DNA from: Paenibacillus thalictri
GTDB taxonomy: Bacteria; Bacillota; Bacilli; Paenibacillales; NBRC-103111
Length of the DNA: 64,000 nt
Direction of reading: 5' to 3'
Assembly: GCF_004307995.1 (NCBI RefSeq)
Contig: NZ_SIRE01000008.1
Span: forward strand, 264,642 to 328,641
Shown: positions 47,511-57,675 of the stretch, one piece after another
Numbering within the stretch: the first letter of the stretch is position 1
Layout of the letters: the number at the start of each line of letters is the position of its first letter
The notes under the pieces: generated by a model
Seen by the model: only the letters and a program-made list of their open reading frames with translations
Databases searched by the model: none
Told to the model about the DNA's origin: nothing
Translations under genes and position numbers: made by a program

Positions 47511-47540
47511 GCCGTCATGCGAGTTTATTCGCATGGCGGT
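47511..47540 (+). terminator. Hairpin after sulfatase 4
   Basis: CCG-T-CATGCGA pairs with TCGCATG-G-CGG around GTTTAT. The T-run is missing, so terminator function is probable only. Confidence 0.5.
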
Positions 47541-47657
47541 GCTCTGCATATATTCAGGCAGGGACTGCTGTGCTATTATTTTTACAAAGGAAAAATCAGG
47601 GTGCCAAATTTAATTTACATAGCTGTTGGATGATACGCGGACGGGAGGTTTGCCGGC

Positions 47658-49247
47658 ATGCTGAAAGTTGTGATCGCCGAAGATGAGCAGTGGATTAGGA
47701 AAAGTATTGTCAAATGCGTCGACTGGGAGCAGCTTGGGCTGGAGCTGGCTGGCGAAGCCGCGGACGGCAATAAAGCGCTTGAGCTCGCGCGTCTTCATCG
47801 GCCCGACATTATTCTCATCGACATCCATATGCCGGGGCAAAACGGCCTGCAGCTGATGCAGCAGTGGGCGGATGAGCATTATTATCCGAAATGCATCATT
47901 ATTAGCGGGTACAATCATTTTGAATATGCGCAGAAAGCGATATCGCTCGGAGCATTTGCTTATTTACTGAAGCCTTTCAAGCGCGAGGAAATTAACGATG
48001 CGCTCGCCAAAGTATGCCAGGTGCTCCGGATGGAGCAGGATATGCGAAGTAGCCTGGAGCAGGTGAAGCGGCAGCTCAGCGTAGGCATTCCGCTGATTAA
48101 GGAACGGATCATGCTCGATTTTTTGTCGGGAAGAGAAGAGAATGCTCCTTCACATCAGGACGTGACGTTTTTGCCGTATTATGCCGTGCTGGTGCTGGGC
48201 ATCGATGGCTTTTGGCGCAAGAAAGCGGATAAAGAGAAGGTGCGACAGCAGATTCGGGACATGGTGGCGTGCGTGGAGACGATTTTGCAAAATCATGAAG
48301 AAAGCGTGGTGTTCGAGCGGGAGGAGAACCGGATCGTTGTTATACTTGGCTTGAAATCCGACCGGAATTCGCTTCATCTTGCTTTGGCACAGCGTATCGT
48401 TGCCGAGCTTCGCAGCATGTCATACACGATCACCATTGGAGCAGGGAATATCCACGACCATGTCTCGCAAATTAAGGTTTCTTACGACGAAGCGTTAAAA
48501 GCGTATCGCGAAAAGCTGGTGCTCGGCGGCGACCAGGTCATCACACCGCTTGCCATATCCCCCGGTCAACTTATCGTACCCGATGAGCACATCAAATCCA
48601 CATGTCTTGCCGTAGAACTGGCGGACCATAAAGGAATTCGCGTCGGGGTACAGGTCATTCTGAGCGCTGCGGTCCGCAGCGGGCCGGTCTGCAGTGAAAC
48701 GGTAAGCAAAATCGGCCTCCGGCTGCTCGGAGCGGTTTCGGATATGGCGCTTCGTTACGGGATTCGTGAGCCGTTGTACGAAGAAGGCGATCCGGAGCAT
48801 ATGGAGGGGATCGATGTTTTCATTGAATATTTGACCGGGTTGCTTATGGACGCTGCCGGCAAAATCGCCGCTGCGAAAGAAAACAAGGGGTTAAAAGCCA
48901 TCTCCGCCGCTACGGAGTTTATCCAGAGCCACTATACCGAGGACATCTCGCTGGATATGCTGGCCGCCCATGTGGGGCTGCATCCGAATTATTTGTCCGA
49001 AGTGTTCAAGAAAGAAACCGGTTTCAATTTTACCGATTATGTCGTTACCCTCAGAGTGAAGAAAGCCCAAGCGCTGATGCAGGAAAATCCCTGGCTCAGC
49101 GTAGCGAAGGTGGCCGAGCTTGTCGGATATGGCAATACGCGTTATTTTTCAAGCCTATTTCATAAAAAAACAGGGGTGCGCCCGTCCGAATACAAGCTGG
49201 GCACAAGTTCGCCGTTAAACGATGAGGACGCACCGATTGATGAGTAG
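47658..49247 (+). CDS. YesN-type response regulator, long form
   Basis: The 529-residue protein has a receiver domain (VVIAEDEQWIRKS, Asp55 in LIDIHMPG, YLLKPF), a long middle region of unknown function (about residues 140-420) and a C-terminal AraC domain (DISLDMLAAHVGLHPNYLSEVFKKETGFNF, SVAKVAELVGYGNTRYFSSLFHKKTGVRPSEYK). GGAGG at 47644-47648 fixes the ATG. It pairs with the kinase gene 61 nt downstream. Likely targets are the flanking importer 4 and sulfatase 4 genes. Confidence 0.92.
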   Translation: MLKVVIAEDEQWIRKSIVKCVDWEQLGLELAGEAADGNKALELARLHRPDIILIDIHMPGQNGLQLMQQWADEHYYPKCIIISGYNHFEYAQKAISLGAFAYLLKPFKREEINDALAKVCQVLRMEQDMRSSLEQVKRQLSVGIPLIKERIMLDFLSGREENAPSHQDVTFLPYYAVLVLGIDGFWRKKADKEKVRQQIRDMVACVETILQNHEESVVFEREENRIVVILGLKSDRNSLHLALAQRIVAELRSMSYTITIGAGNIHDHVSQIKVSYDEALKAYREKLVLGGDQVITPLAISPGQLIVPDEHIKSTCLAVELADHKGIRVGVQVILSAAVRSGPVCSETVSKIGLRLLGAVSDMALRYGIREPLYEEGDPEHMEGIDVFIEYLTGLLMDAAGKIAAAKENKGLKAISAATEFIQSHYTEDISLDMLAAHVGLHPNYLSEVFKKETGFNFTDYVVTLRVKKAQALMQENPWLSVAKVAELVGYGNTRYFSSLFHKKTGVRPSEYKLGTSSPLNDEDAPIDE

Positions 49248-49308
49248 TTGGTTTAAAGCGATGCGCAGTTGAATCTTAATCAATCGGAATGGACCGAGGG
49301 GGGCACCT

Positions 49309-51126
49309 ATGAAAAGTCCCGTACAATGGGTAAACGACAGTTTGCAGCGAAAGCTGATGTTCAGCTACATTCTGGTGATCGTGATTCCGCTTTTTCTGAT
49401 GTCGTTTATTTTGTACCAGCGGGCGCTTCATGTAGTCACCGAACAGACGGAAAAATATAACGATAAAATGCTGCAGCTGATGAACGAGAAAATCGACAAA
49501 CTGGTTACGCAAATCGACCGGATTTCGTATTTCGTGTACCTGGACGATGTGCAGAAGCTGCTGAATGACATCCCGCAGGATCCCGTGGTTAACGCATCAT
49601 GGCAGATCGATCTGAAATTCAAGCTGAACAGCTGGATCGGCTTCCTTGGCTTTAACGGCGGCATCCGCAGCGTCACGCTGCTGGATCAGACCGGAGTGTA
49701 CTTTAATTCGGAAAACGCGCTGATTCAAAGCGGATTTTCGGCTGAACGGTCGCGTTGGTACCAGGAGGCTCTGCAGTCGGATGGCGCCAAGGTGCTGCTT
49801 GGCCCCAAGGAACTCGGCGAATATATGGTGTATCCCAATTACCGGGAAGGCAGCCTGAATTACGCGATTGCCCGCAAAGTCTACAATTTGCAGGGGAACG
49901 ACTCGCTCGGCGTGCTGGTGATGGGGATCGAGCTTTACGATATGAATGAGATCATGAGCGAGCTGAACTTGGACAGCCATACGGGACTGATGATTGTCGA
50001 CAAATCCAAGGAAATCGTGTATTCTCGCGGCATCGCTCATCCCGATCAGCAGCTGAGCCGGCTCATATCCGGCGATACGCCCGGCAAAAGCACCATCGTC
50101 AAAGACGACGATCACGATACGTTAGTGAATGTGTTTACCTCGGCGTCGACGGGCTGGGATTACATTACGCTCACAAACGTGGAGATGCTTGCCAAGGATG
50201 CGAAGCAGCTGAGCAGCTTCCTATTATGGATCGGGGTGTTTGCTTGTTTGCTTGCGATTGTGATTTCGTTTATATTTTCCAAGCGGATTGTCATTCCGCT
50301 CAAGCGCTTGCAAAACACCATGAGGAATATCGAAAAAAACGATTTTCAAAGCAATATCGCCGTGGCCGGAAGGGATGAAGTAGGGCAGTTAACCATCAGT
50401 TTCAACCGCATGGTGTCGCGAATCCGCGAGCTGATCCATACGGTGTACCGTTCGGAGATTCAGGAGAAAGAGGCGCATATTATGGCGCTGCAATCGCAAA
50501 TTAACCCGCATTTTCTGTATAACACGCTGGGAACGGTTAACGCCATGGCGATGATGTCCGACAACGAGGAAATCAGCAAGATGGTCGTCGCATTGGGGGA
50601 TATGTTCAAATATGCGATGAAGCAGAACGGCAGATTGGCTTCGATCCGCGAGGAAATGGAGCATCTTGACAATTACATGACCATCCAGCGGAGCCGGTAC
50701 GGGGAGCGTATTCAATTCGTCATCGACATTCCCGTGGCGCTGATGGAGTTCAGTACGATCCGTCTTGTGCTTCAGCCGCTTGTGGAGAACGCGATTCGCC
50801 ATGGGCTCGATCCGCTGCCGGATGGCGGCACGGTCTGGATCCGCGGACAGCTCGATCACGATACGATTCGCATGGATATCCAAGATAACGGGTTAGGCAT
50901 CGAAGCGGAGAAGCTGAAAGCCATTCAGACCAGGCTGCTTTCCGGAGTGAAGGACGGAACTTACAGAAGCGGCGACAGTATAGGTTTGTTTAATGTAAAC
51001 GCCCGGCTCAAGTTTTATTTCGGCGGGGCTTACGGTGTCGATGTGAGCGGCGGATACGGCGAGGGAACGACGGTTACGCTGCTGTTTCCGGCAAAACGTC
51101 ATACCCGGACATTGGCGGATGGATAG
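49309..51126 (+). CDS. YesM-type sensor histidine kinase (second system)
   Basis: The 605-residue kinase has membrane segments at about residues 20-42 and 305-327, an extracellular sensor domain between them, a HAMP region (FSKRIVIPLKRLQNTM), phospho-acceptor His401 in PHFLYNTLG, and NAIRHGLDP plus DNGLGI in the ATPase part. It forms a pair with the preceding regulator. The sensor parts of the two kinases in this window differ clearly in sequence, so they probably answer to different sugars. Confidence 0.92.
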   Translation: MKSPVQWVNDSLQRKLMFSYILVIVIPLFLMSFILYQRALHVVTEQTEKYNDKMLQLMNEKIDKLVTQIDRISYFVYLDDVQKLLNDIPQDPVVNASWQIDLKFKLNSWIGFLGFNGGIRSVTLLDQTGVYFNSENALIQSGFSAERSRWYQEALQSDGAKVLLGPKELGEYMVYPNYREGSLNYAIARKVYNLQGNDSLGVLVMGIELYDMNEIMSELNLDSHTGLMIVDKSKEIVYSRGIAHPDQQLSRLISGDTPGKSTIVKDDDHDTLVNVFTSASTGWDYITLTNVEMLAKDAKQLSSFLLWIGVFACLLAIVISFIFSKRIVIPLKRLQNTMRNIEKNDFQSNIAVAGRDEVGQLTISFNRMVSRIRELIHTVYRSEIQEKEAHIMALQSQINPHFLYNTLGTVNAMAMMSDNEEISKMVVALGDMFKYAMKQNGRLASIREEMEHLDNYMTIQRSRYGERIQFVIDIPVALMEFSTIRLVLQPLVENAIRHGLDPLPDGGTVWIRGQLDHDTIRMDIQDNGLGIEAEKLKAIQTRLLSGVKDGTYRSGDSIGLFNVNARLKFYFGGAYGVDVSGGYGEGTTVTLLFPAKRHTRTLADG

Positions 51127-51240
51127 TTTTTAAGCAAAAAAATTTTTGAGTAAATGGTTTCCTACTTTTAGGGAAAAATATGCAGAAGGAACTCTGCAAA
51201 AAGCAAGAGATTCCTAAAAAAAACTAAAGGAGCGAGACAA

Positions 51241-51492
51241 ATGGCAAAACATGATCGTAAGCGAAACCGGGATTCGGATCCCCAGGCGGTTGAGTCAGCT
51301 GGTGCAGACGTTGGAGAAGCAGTGGGGACAGCAGGAGGCGGTGCTCTAGGCGCTGTTGTAGGTTCTGCTTTTGGGCCTGTTGGTACCATCGTAGGGGGGA
51401 TTGTTGGTGCCGCTGTTGGTAACAAGGCCGGTGAGAATGTTGGAGCCAATGCGGGCGAAACCGTTGATGATGACGATAATGTAATCGTATGA
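51241..51492 (+). CDS. Small glycine-zipper protein (83 aa)
   Basis: AAAGGAG precedes an ATG giving an 83-residue protein with a charged N-terminus (AKHDRKRNRDSD), a central glycine-rich repeat (GTAGGGALGAVVGSAFGPVGTIVGGIVGAAVG would exceed one hydrophobic hairpin), and an acidic tail (GETVDDDDN). The Gly spacing fits a glycine-zipper hairpin that packs in or against a membrane. No signal peptide is seen. The role is unknown. It stands between the kinase gene and importer 5, with its own terminator downstream. Confidence 0.72.
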   Translation: MAKHDRKRNRDSDPQAVESAGADVGEAVGTAGGGALGAVVGSAFGPVGTIVGGIVGAAVGNKAGENVGANAGETVDDDDNVIV

Positions 51493-51641
51493 TGTAAAAA
51501 ATATCAAGGCGGGGGGCTCGCCCTTCGTCTTGAACGATTATTAGCCCAATGGGGATACCCGGTACTTAACCGGTTATGCTGGACCTTGAGAAGCAGAATC
51601 ACCTTGTCGGAGATAACGAAGATGTAAGCATGTTTTACAAG

Positions 51642-51669
51642 CGCCTTCTTATTCTGAAGGTGTTTTTTT
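51642..51669 (+). terminator. Rho-independent terminator before importer 5
   Basis: CGCCTTC pairs with GAAGGTG (one G-U pair) around a 7-nt loop and is followed by TTTTTTT. Confidence 0.75.
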
Positions 51670-51815
51670 ATGTGCGGGAGGCGGAATACCCGACGTCAGA
51701 GACGCGTGGATTCCGGAATTATGGGAATATGCCGCGTTAGCGGAGTCGGGTCTAACAGCGGAGTCCGCCATGTGTTATCCGCGTGCGCAAGATAATCCAA
51801 ACCGGTGCAAAGCCA

Positions 51816-51872
51816 AATATGACGGGAGTCAAGAATGTCATATTGCCGGTAAATTTTCGCGGATTGTATAGT
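51816..51872 (+). promoter_or_regulatory. Promoter and operator-like repeat of importer 5 operon
   Basis: AATATGAC (51816-51823) and GTCATATT (51837-51844) form an 8-bp inverted repeat whose right arm touches the -35 box TTGCCG (51843-51848). TATAGT (51867-51872) lies 18 nt further on. Confidence 0.5.
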
Positions 51873-51912
51873 GAGGTCAGAAGTTATCCCAAGCGAAAAG
51901 GAGTACATTCAT

Positions 51913-52842
51913 ATGCAGGCAGCTGCAAAGTCAAACAACGCAAGCTTCCTCCGCAACGTGAGGAAAAACAAATTTTTATGCCTGCTCGCCTTGCCGGGCC
52001 TGCTTTACTTTCTTATTTTCAAGTACATGCCGATGTGGGGGGTGGTCATCTCATTTCAGGATTATTCCCCGTACATGGGATTTACCGGCAGCAAGTGGGT
52101 TGGGTTCGAACATTTCCAGCGCTTCTTTGGGAATCCGGATTTTTGGCTGCTGTTTCGCAACACAATGGCCATTTCCGTGTTGAATCTGCTGTTTTTTTTC
52201 CCGCTGCCGATCGTGCTTTCCTTATTATTAAATGAAGTCGGTAAGCCCGTGTTCAAGAAAACGTTTCAATCCGTCGTTTATTTGCCTCACTTCCTGTCCT
52301 GGGTGATCATCGCCGGCATCACCTTTCTGATGTTGTCCCAATCGGAAGGGATGGTCAACAAGCTGCTGCAAGCACTCGAGCTGGATAAGGTCGATTTCCT
52401 TACAAACCCCAAGTTTTTCTGGGTGATGCTGACCTTGCAGTCGATCTGGAAGGAAGCGGGCTGGGGCACTATCATTTTTCTAGCGGCGATTGCGGGAATT
52501 GATCCACAGTTGTATGAAGCGGCGCGAATGGACGGTGCCAGCCGGTTTCAACAGATGATGAACATTACGCTGCCTTCGATCAAAAACATCATCTTTATTC
52601 TTTTCATTCTGAGGCTCGGTAACATCTTGGATGTCGGCTTTGAGCAGGTATTCTTGATGATGAACGGAGCGGTTTCGAAGGTCGGGGAGGTGTTCGATAC
52701 CTATGTGTACCGGGTAGGCATCCAGCAGGCGCAGTTCAGCTACAGCACCGCCGTAGGTTTGTTCAAATCCGTCATCGGATTCCTTCTCGTGATCTCCGCC
52801 AATAAACTGGCGAAGAAATTCGGGGAGGAAGGGGTTTACTAA
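51913..52842 (+). CDS. ABC importer permease, LplB type, importer 5
   Basis: The 309-residue permease carries FKYMPMWGVVISFQDYSPY and the EAA loop LYEAARMDGASRFQQMMNITLP. AAAAGGAG at 51896-51903 selects the ATG at 51913 over upstream in-frame starts. It closely resembles the permease at 3955-4920. The two operons (permease, permease, lipoprotein, plus a membrane AraC regulator) look like duplicated modules. Confidence 0.92.
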   Translation: MQAAAKSNNASFLRNVRKNKFLCLLALPGLLYFLIFKYMPMWGVVISFQDYSPYMGFTGSKWVGFEHFQRFFGNPDFWLLFRNTMAISVLNLLFFFPLPIVLSLLLNEVGKPVFKKTFQSVVYLPHFLSWVIIAGITFLMLSQSEGMVNKLLQALELDKVDFLTNPKFFWVMLTLQSIWKEAGWGTIIFLAAIAGIDPQLYEAARMDGASRFQQMMNITLPSIKNIIFILFILRLGNILDVGFEQVFLMMNGAVSKVGEVFDTYVYRVGIQQAQFSYSTAVGLFKSVIGFLLVISANKLAKKFGEEGVY

Positions 52843-52868
52843 CTTAGGGAGATAAGGAGGAAAATTTC

Positions 52869-53744
52869 TTGAACGCATCAGAACGTTGGTTCCAAATGGC
52901 GAATGGTACCGTGCTCACGCTTATCGCTCTTGTGACGCTGTTCCCGCTATATTACGTCTTTGTCGTCTCGTTTACGGATCCGTCCGAATATATTGCCAGC
53001 CGTGGGCTTGTGTTGTTTCCGCAGCAGTGGACTTTGTCGTCATACGAATATTTGCTCTCAACTCAAGCATTTCCTCGCTCCATCGGCGTAAGCATTTATC
53101 TGGCCGTTGCCGGCACGCTGCTCAGCTTGCTTGTCACTTCCGGACTCGCTTATGCTTTGTCCCGGAAGCAGATGCCGGCCCGCAGGGTCCTGCAGCTGAT
53201 TATTTTGGTCACGCTGCTGTTTAACCCCGGCATCATCCCGCCATACATCCTGGTGAAAAGCTTGGGGTTGATCGATAGCATCTGGTCGCTTATTATCCCG
53301 GTACTGACCAGCGGCTGGTATGTGCTGCTGATGAAAGGTTTTTTCGATAGCATTCCGGTCAGTTTAGAGGAAGCGGCAAAGATGGACGGCGGCAATGACG
53401 TCGGAATCTGGCTGCGAATCGTGCTTCCGCTGTCCTTGCCGGCGATGGCGGCATTTGGCCTGTTCTATGCTGTGGCGTATTGGAACACGTTTTTCACGGC
53501 AATTCTCTACATTAACGATTTTCAAAAATGGCCGCTTCAAGTTCTGCTGCGAAACATGCTGATCGACTCGTCTACCTCGGTTGGCGGGGCAGTGGCTCAA
53601 GAAATGTCGGCCGAGCAGCGGATTCCGCCGGAAACGTTGAAGATGGCGGCGGTCGTCATTGCGACGACGCCGATCTTGTTGGTGTATCCATTCCTGCAAA
53701 AACATTTTGCCAAAGGCGCGATGGTTGGCTCCATAAAGGAATGA
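52869..53744 (+). CDS. ABC importer permease, YtcP type, importer 5
   Basis: The 291-residue partner starts at a TTG 8 nt after AAGGAGG. It shows the EAA-type loop SLEEAAKMDGGNDVGIWLRIVLP and the tail AKGAMVGSIKE. It is strongly similar to the protein at 4956-5837 (for example the shared WNTFFxAILYIND and SSTxVGGAVAxEM segments). Confidence 0.92.
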   Translation: MNASERWFQMANGTVLTLIALVTLFPLYYVFVVSFTDPSEYIASRGLVLFPQQWTLSSYEYLLSTQAFPRSIGVSIYLAVAGTLLSLLVTSGLAYALSRKQMPARRVLQLIILVTLLFNPGIIPPYILVKSLGLIDSIWSLIIPVLTSGWYVLLMKGFFDSIPVSLEEAAKMDGGNDVGIWLRIVLPLSLPAMAAFGLFYAVAYWNTFFTAILYINDFQKWPLQVLLRNMLIDSSTSVGGAVAQEMSAEQRIPPETLKMAAVVIATTPILLVYPFLQKHFAKGAMVGSIKE

Positions 53745-53795
53745 TTCACATAAGCAATTAAATCAGCTACTATGAATGAAGGGGAGGAAAAAGGG

Positions 53796-55343
53796 ATGAG
53801 GAAACACGGAAAACATACGATGGTGATGGCTGCGGGACTATCTCTTGCGATGATATCGACCGCATGCGGCGGAGGTGGGGCAGACAAGACACCTAACAAG
53901 GAGGGCGCTGCGACTTCGGCGAAAAAGGAGACGCCTACCGAGATCAGTATCATGAGCACATTTTATTCCCAGGAGCCTCCGGCCGACGACAATATCATCG
54001 TTAAAGAAGTGGAAAAGCGGACAAATACGAAGCTGAAGATCACTTGGGTGTCCTCCAACAATTACACGGATAAGCAAAATGTTACGCTTGCTTCCGGCAA
54101 TATTCCCGACCTCATGCTTGTGATGGACCCTTTTGCGCCAAACGTCGTATCGATGGCGCGCCAAGGCGCTTTCTGGGATCTCTCCCCAATGATCCAAAAT
54201 TATCCGAATTTGTCCAAGTTCCCGGAAATTTCCTGGAGCAACATCAAGTCCGAAGGCGGCAAAATATACGGCATTCCGCGCGTGCGTCCGACGGACGGCC
54301 AACAAGTGTTATTCATACGCGAGGATTGGCTGAAGAAACTGAATCTGAAGATGCCGGAGACGCTCGACGATGTATATAAAGTTATGAAAGCCTTTACGGA
54401 GAATGATCCGGACGGCAACAACAAGAAAGACACGTTTGGTTTCACTGCAAATGTAAACGCTACCGATATGGGGTACTTTGCCATCTTCGAGAATGCGTTC
54501 AACAATGCAAACGGCAAGTGGAAGCTGAAGGACGGACAACTTGTCGATACGGTGTTGGAGCCGGGAACAAAGCAAGCAATCGAGTTTCTGACCAAGGCGT
54601 ACCAGGAAGGCTTGATCCCCCCGGATTTTGCGGTACTGAAAAATAATCAGGCCAAGGAGATGCTGGCGAGCAACCGGGCCGGAATGAGCGTAGATGCGAT
54701 CAATGCGGCATGGACCAACGGCGACGAGCTGCGCAAGACGATGCCGGATGCGGATTTCTATCCGCTTCCATCCATCACCGGGCCAAACGGCAAATTCGTG
54801 TCGAAATCGACGGGTTTCTTCGGCGTCTTCCTGATCCCGAAAAAGGTACCGGAAGCGAAGCTGAAAAAAATTCTCGAATTTATGGATTATGGCGCTTCGG
54901 AAGAGGGCGGCAGCTTGGCCGATTACGGCCTGAAGGACCTCCATTACACGGAACAGGGCGGCGTGAAGACGGCAACGGCGCAAGCAGCCAAAGATAACGT
55001 GAGCCCCAATGCTTTTGGCCAAATTTTCAAAAATTTCGATAAGTATTTCAGGGCTTACGCTCCCGGCATTACGCCCCCCAAGATGGACCGCAACAAGAAG
55101 ATCATCGACGAGCAGGAGAAGATCAGCATCGGGGAGCCGCATATCGGTCTCGTTTCGGAAACCAATATTAAGTTGGGCAGCGATTACGCCAAAAAAATCA
55201 TGGAATTAAAAATTGCGATTATAATGGGCAAGGAGAAGCTGGATGCGTGGGATGTGTTTGTCGCCAAGCTGAAGGCCGACTCGGAGTACCAAAAGATCAT
55301 TACGGAAATGAACGACGCATATAAGAAGAAAGCCGGCAAATAA
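53796..55343 (+). CDS. Sugar-binding lipoprotein of importer 5
   Basis: The 515-residue lipoprotein has a lipobox STAC, a linker, and a binding fold much like the 5903-7426 protein: EISIMSTFYSQEPP, RTNTKLKITWVSSNNYT and the NDPDGNNKKDTFGF loop. GGGGAGG places the ATG at 53796. An upstream in-frame ATG at 53772 precedes the ribosome binding site. With the oligogalacturonide lyase in the same operon, pectin-derived oligouronides are the likely cargo. Confidence 0.9.
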   Translation: MRKHGKHTMVMAAGLSLAMISTACGGGGADKTPNKEGAATSAKKETPTEISIMSTFYSQEPPADDNIIVKEVEKRTNTKLKITWVSSNNYTDKQNVTLASGNIPDLMLVMDPFAPNVVSMARQGAFWDLSPMIQNYPNLSKFPEISWSNIKSEGGKIYGIPRVRPTDGQQVLFIREDWLKKLNLKMPETLDDVYKVMKAFTENDPDGNNKKDTFGFTANVNATDMGYFAIFENAFNNANGKWKLKDGQLVDTVLEPGTKQAIEFLTKAYQEGLIPPDFAVLKNNQAKEMLASNRAGMSVDAINAAWTNGDELRKTMPDADFYPLPSITGPNGKFVSKSTGFFGVFLIPKKVPEAKLKKILEFMDYGASEEGGSLADYGLKDLHYTEQGGVKTATAQAAKDNVSPNAFGQIFKNFDKYFRAYAPGITPPKMDRNKKIIDEQEKISIGEPHIGLVSETNIKLGSDYAKKIMELKIAIIMGKEKLDAWDVFVAKLKADSEYQKIITEMNDAYKKKAGK

Positions 55344-55370
55344 TCCGGCCTGTCCCCAGGAGGATGACGG

Positions 55371-57662
55371 ATGAAACGCCTCTCCCAGTCAACCTACTTC
55401 TACAAGAGCTTGTCCATCCTGCTTCTGATCACGAGCTTGCCTTTGTTCCTGAGCGCGGCGGGAAGTTATTATTTCGGTATCAGCGAAATGGAGAAACAAG
55501 TTCATGAAGCCCATCAAATCCGGCTGCTGGAAGTGTCGCGGGGGATGGATGAAAAGCTGGCGCAACTTGAGGCGCTGATGAATCGCTGGGCGCTCAACAC
55601 GGTATTCGACCAGAAGCTTCGCCAATATTCTCCGGATACCGATTATGAAGTGACGCGTGAACTGTATGATGCGTTGACGATACTGAATGGCTCTCATCCG
55701 CTGATCAGCAAGGTTTATGTGTTCATAGAGGAGAAACGTCTGCTTGTATCCAGTGAGACCGGTGTGATGCGGATTAAGAACGAAGAAGACTACCAGCGAT
55801 ATCGTTATATGATGGAAGTGACAAAAGGGTTCGGCTGGGTCACCGGCAAGCTCCCTCAAGGTTCCAAAGGCGAGCTGATGAATACGGCTCTCGTTTATAA
55901 GCTTCCGTATTATTTGGAGCAGCCTTACGGGGCGTTTGTCGTGCATATTAACGAAAGTGAGATGAAGTCTGTCCTGAGACAGCTGAATCCGGACGAAAAC
56001 GGCGTTTCGTTAATTGTAGATGAGAAGGGGAATCGGATCACAGAAAATGGGAATGCGGAAGCCAAGCGGGCGTTGCTCCAATACCTCGATGGGGGGAGAC
56101 CGGAGGCTCCTTTTCAGGTGCAGAAGCTTCTGAGTGAACAATACGCCATTTCATCGGGCGCCATTTCCCATACGGGCTGGACGTATATCACGGCAACTCC
56201 GCTTAACGATTTTACCAAACGGGTCTCTTTTACATCTAAGTGGATTTTGGGTACGAGCTTGTTCAGCATGGTTTTTGCAGTTATCCTCTCATGGTTTGCC
56301 TCGCGTAAAATATACCAGCCGGTCGGTCGGCTGGTCCAACTCGTCATGGGTGACAAGGAACGCGGATCCCCCGCCGAGGACGGCGACGAAATGACATTCA
56401 TCGAGAACCAGTGGAACGGCTTGAACCGGGAAAGCCGCGGGCTGCAGGAGCGGCTGGAGCAGTCGCTTCCTGCGCTGCGCAAAAGCTTCTTGCTGCAGCT
56501 CATCGAGGGCCGTTTCTATTTCCTGAACGAATCGAATTTGCGGGAGCGGCTGGAACATTACGGATGGGAGGTCGAGGACCAACTCTTCTCTGTGCACCTG
56601 GTGCAGCTTTCCGGCTTTTCCGGGTTGGAGGGGAAGTTTTCCGAAGGAGACGAACAACTGGTGACCTTTGCCGCCGCTAATATTTTGGAGGAGCTGGCAG
56701 GTGCGGTATTCCCCCAGTTGGAGGTAATCAACTTTCAGGATCTTACAGTGGGACTGCTGGTAGGACTGCCGGCTGGGACTGAAGCGACGGCTGCCAAACG
56801 GATGACTCAAAAATTTTTTCAAGAGTCCATGGCCAAATTGCATACCTTGCTGCGCATGAATATTACCGTCAGTATCGGACGATGGAGCGAGCAGATTCGG
56901 GCGACGTCCTCGATGCTGGAGGAGCTGCGAAGCTCGCTCCGTTATAAGAACGTCTACCTAAGCGTACAATTTATCGATGCGGAAACGCTGGTCGTGCGGG
57001 GGCATGATTCCATCTATTATCCGTTTCAGTTGGAGAAGGAGATTTTGCATGCGGTCAGGATGGGCCATGAAGAAGAAGCGGTTCGATTGACGGCGCAGTT
57101 CATGCAGGATATGATGCAGCATGTCAAAACAGAAGGGCTGCTGTTCCAAGGAGCGCATCAGTTGTTGGGCAATATCCAATATGTCGTGCTGCAGGCAGGG
57201 TTTGACACTTACCGCTTGTATCATGGCGCGAATCTACATGAGGAGCTGCTCGCAGTCAAAAGTTCGAACGAGCTTGTTCCTTTCCTATGCAGTCGGGCGA
57301 TCGAGCCTTACATGAAAGAGTTGAGTGAAAGGATCGGACAGCAAGCGCGGCTGTTGATCGAGAATGTGACCGATTACATGAAGCATAATTTCCCCCAGGA
57401 TTTGTCTTTGGAGAGCTGCGCGGAGCGGTTTCAGACCAGTCCATTTCAGCTGAGCCGGTCGTTTAAACACGTATTAGGCGTCACTTTCGTCGATTACCTA
57501 ACCGATCTCCGGCTGGAGAAGACAAAGGCGCTGCTGGCATCCACGGACCTGAAGATCAACGAAATTGCCGATCAAGTCGGCTACCAGCATACTTATCTGA
57601 ACCGGATTTTCAAGAAATACTTCGGCATGACGCCAACCCAATACCGGGAGAAGTTCCAATAA
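55371..57662 (+). CDS. Membrane-anchored AraC family regulator (paralogue)
   Basis: The 763-residue protein has two membrane segments (about residues 15-33 and 287-309) around an extracellular sensor part and a C-terminal AraC domain (DLSLESCAERFQTSPFQLSRSFKHVLGVTF, INEIADQVGYQHTYLNRIFKKYFGMTPTQYREK). It resembles the regulator at 1456-3774 along its whole length. AGGAGG sets the ATG at 55371. Here it lies inside the operon, between the binding lipoprotein and the lyase, and probably activates these genes in response to oligogalacturonides. Confidence 0.9.
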   Translation: MKRLSQSTYFYKSLSILLLITSLPLFLSAAGSYYFGISEMEKQVHEAHQIRLLEVSRGMDEKLAQLEALMNRWALNTVFDQKLRQYSPDTDYEVTRELYDALTILNGSHPLISKVYVFIEEKRLLVSSETGVMRIKNEEDYQRYRYMMEVTKGFGWVTGKLPQGSKGELMNTALVYKLPYYLEQPYGAFVVHINESEMKSVLRQLNPDENGVSLIVDEKGNRITENGNAEAKRALLQYLDGGRPEAPFQVQKLLSEQYAISSGAISHTGWTYITATPLNDFTKRVSFTSKWILGTSLFSMVFAVILSWFASRKIYQPVGRLVQLVMGDKERGSPAEDGDEMTFIENQWNGLNRESRGLQERLEQSLPALRKSFLLQLIEGRFYFLNESNLRERLEHYGWEVEDQLFSVHLVQLSGFSGLEGKFSEGDEQLVTFAAANILEELAGAVFPQLEVINFQDLTVGLLVGLPAGTEATAAKRMTQKFFQESMAKLHTLLRMNITVSIGRWSEQIRATSSMLEELRSSLRYKNVYLSVQFIDAETLVVRGHDSIYYPFQLEKEILHAVRMGHEEEAVRLTAQFMQDMMQHVKTEGLLFQGAHQLLGNIQYVVLQAGFDTYRLYHGANLHEELLAVKSSNELVPFLCSRAIEPYMKELSERIGQQARLLIENVTDYMKHNFPQDLSLESCAERFQTSPFQLSRSFKHVLGVTFVDYLTDLRLEKTKALLASTDLKINEIADQVGYQHTYLNRIFKKYFGMTPTQYREKFQ

Positions 57663-57675
57663 GGAGTGACCAAAG

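Larger units (their letters stand above)
51493..51912. other. Intergenic stretch with terminator and importer 5 control region
   Basis: No gene is supported over 420 nt. It contains a terminator at 51642-51669, an inverted repeat at 51816-51844 and a promoter at 51843-51872. The remaining sequence shows nothing I can name. Confidence 0.5.

Noticed and set aside
54309..55142. 277-codon antisense open frame
   Set aside because: Same explanation: it lies wholly within the importer 5 lipoprotein gene, with no start signals or recognisable motif.
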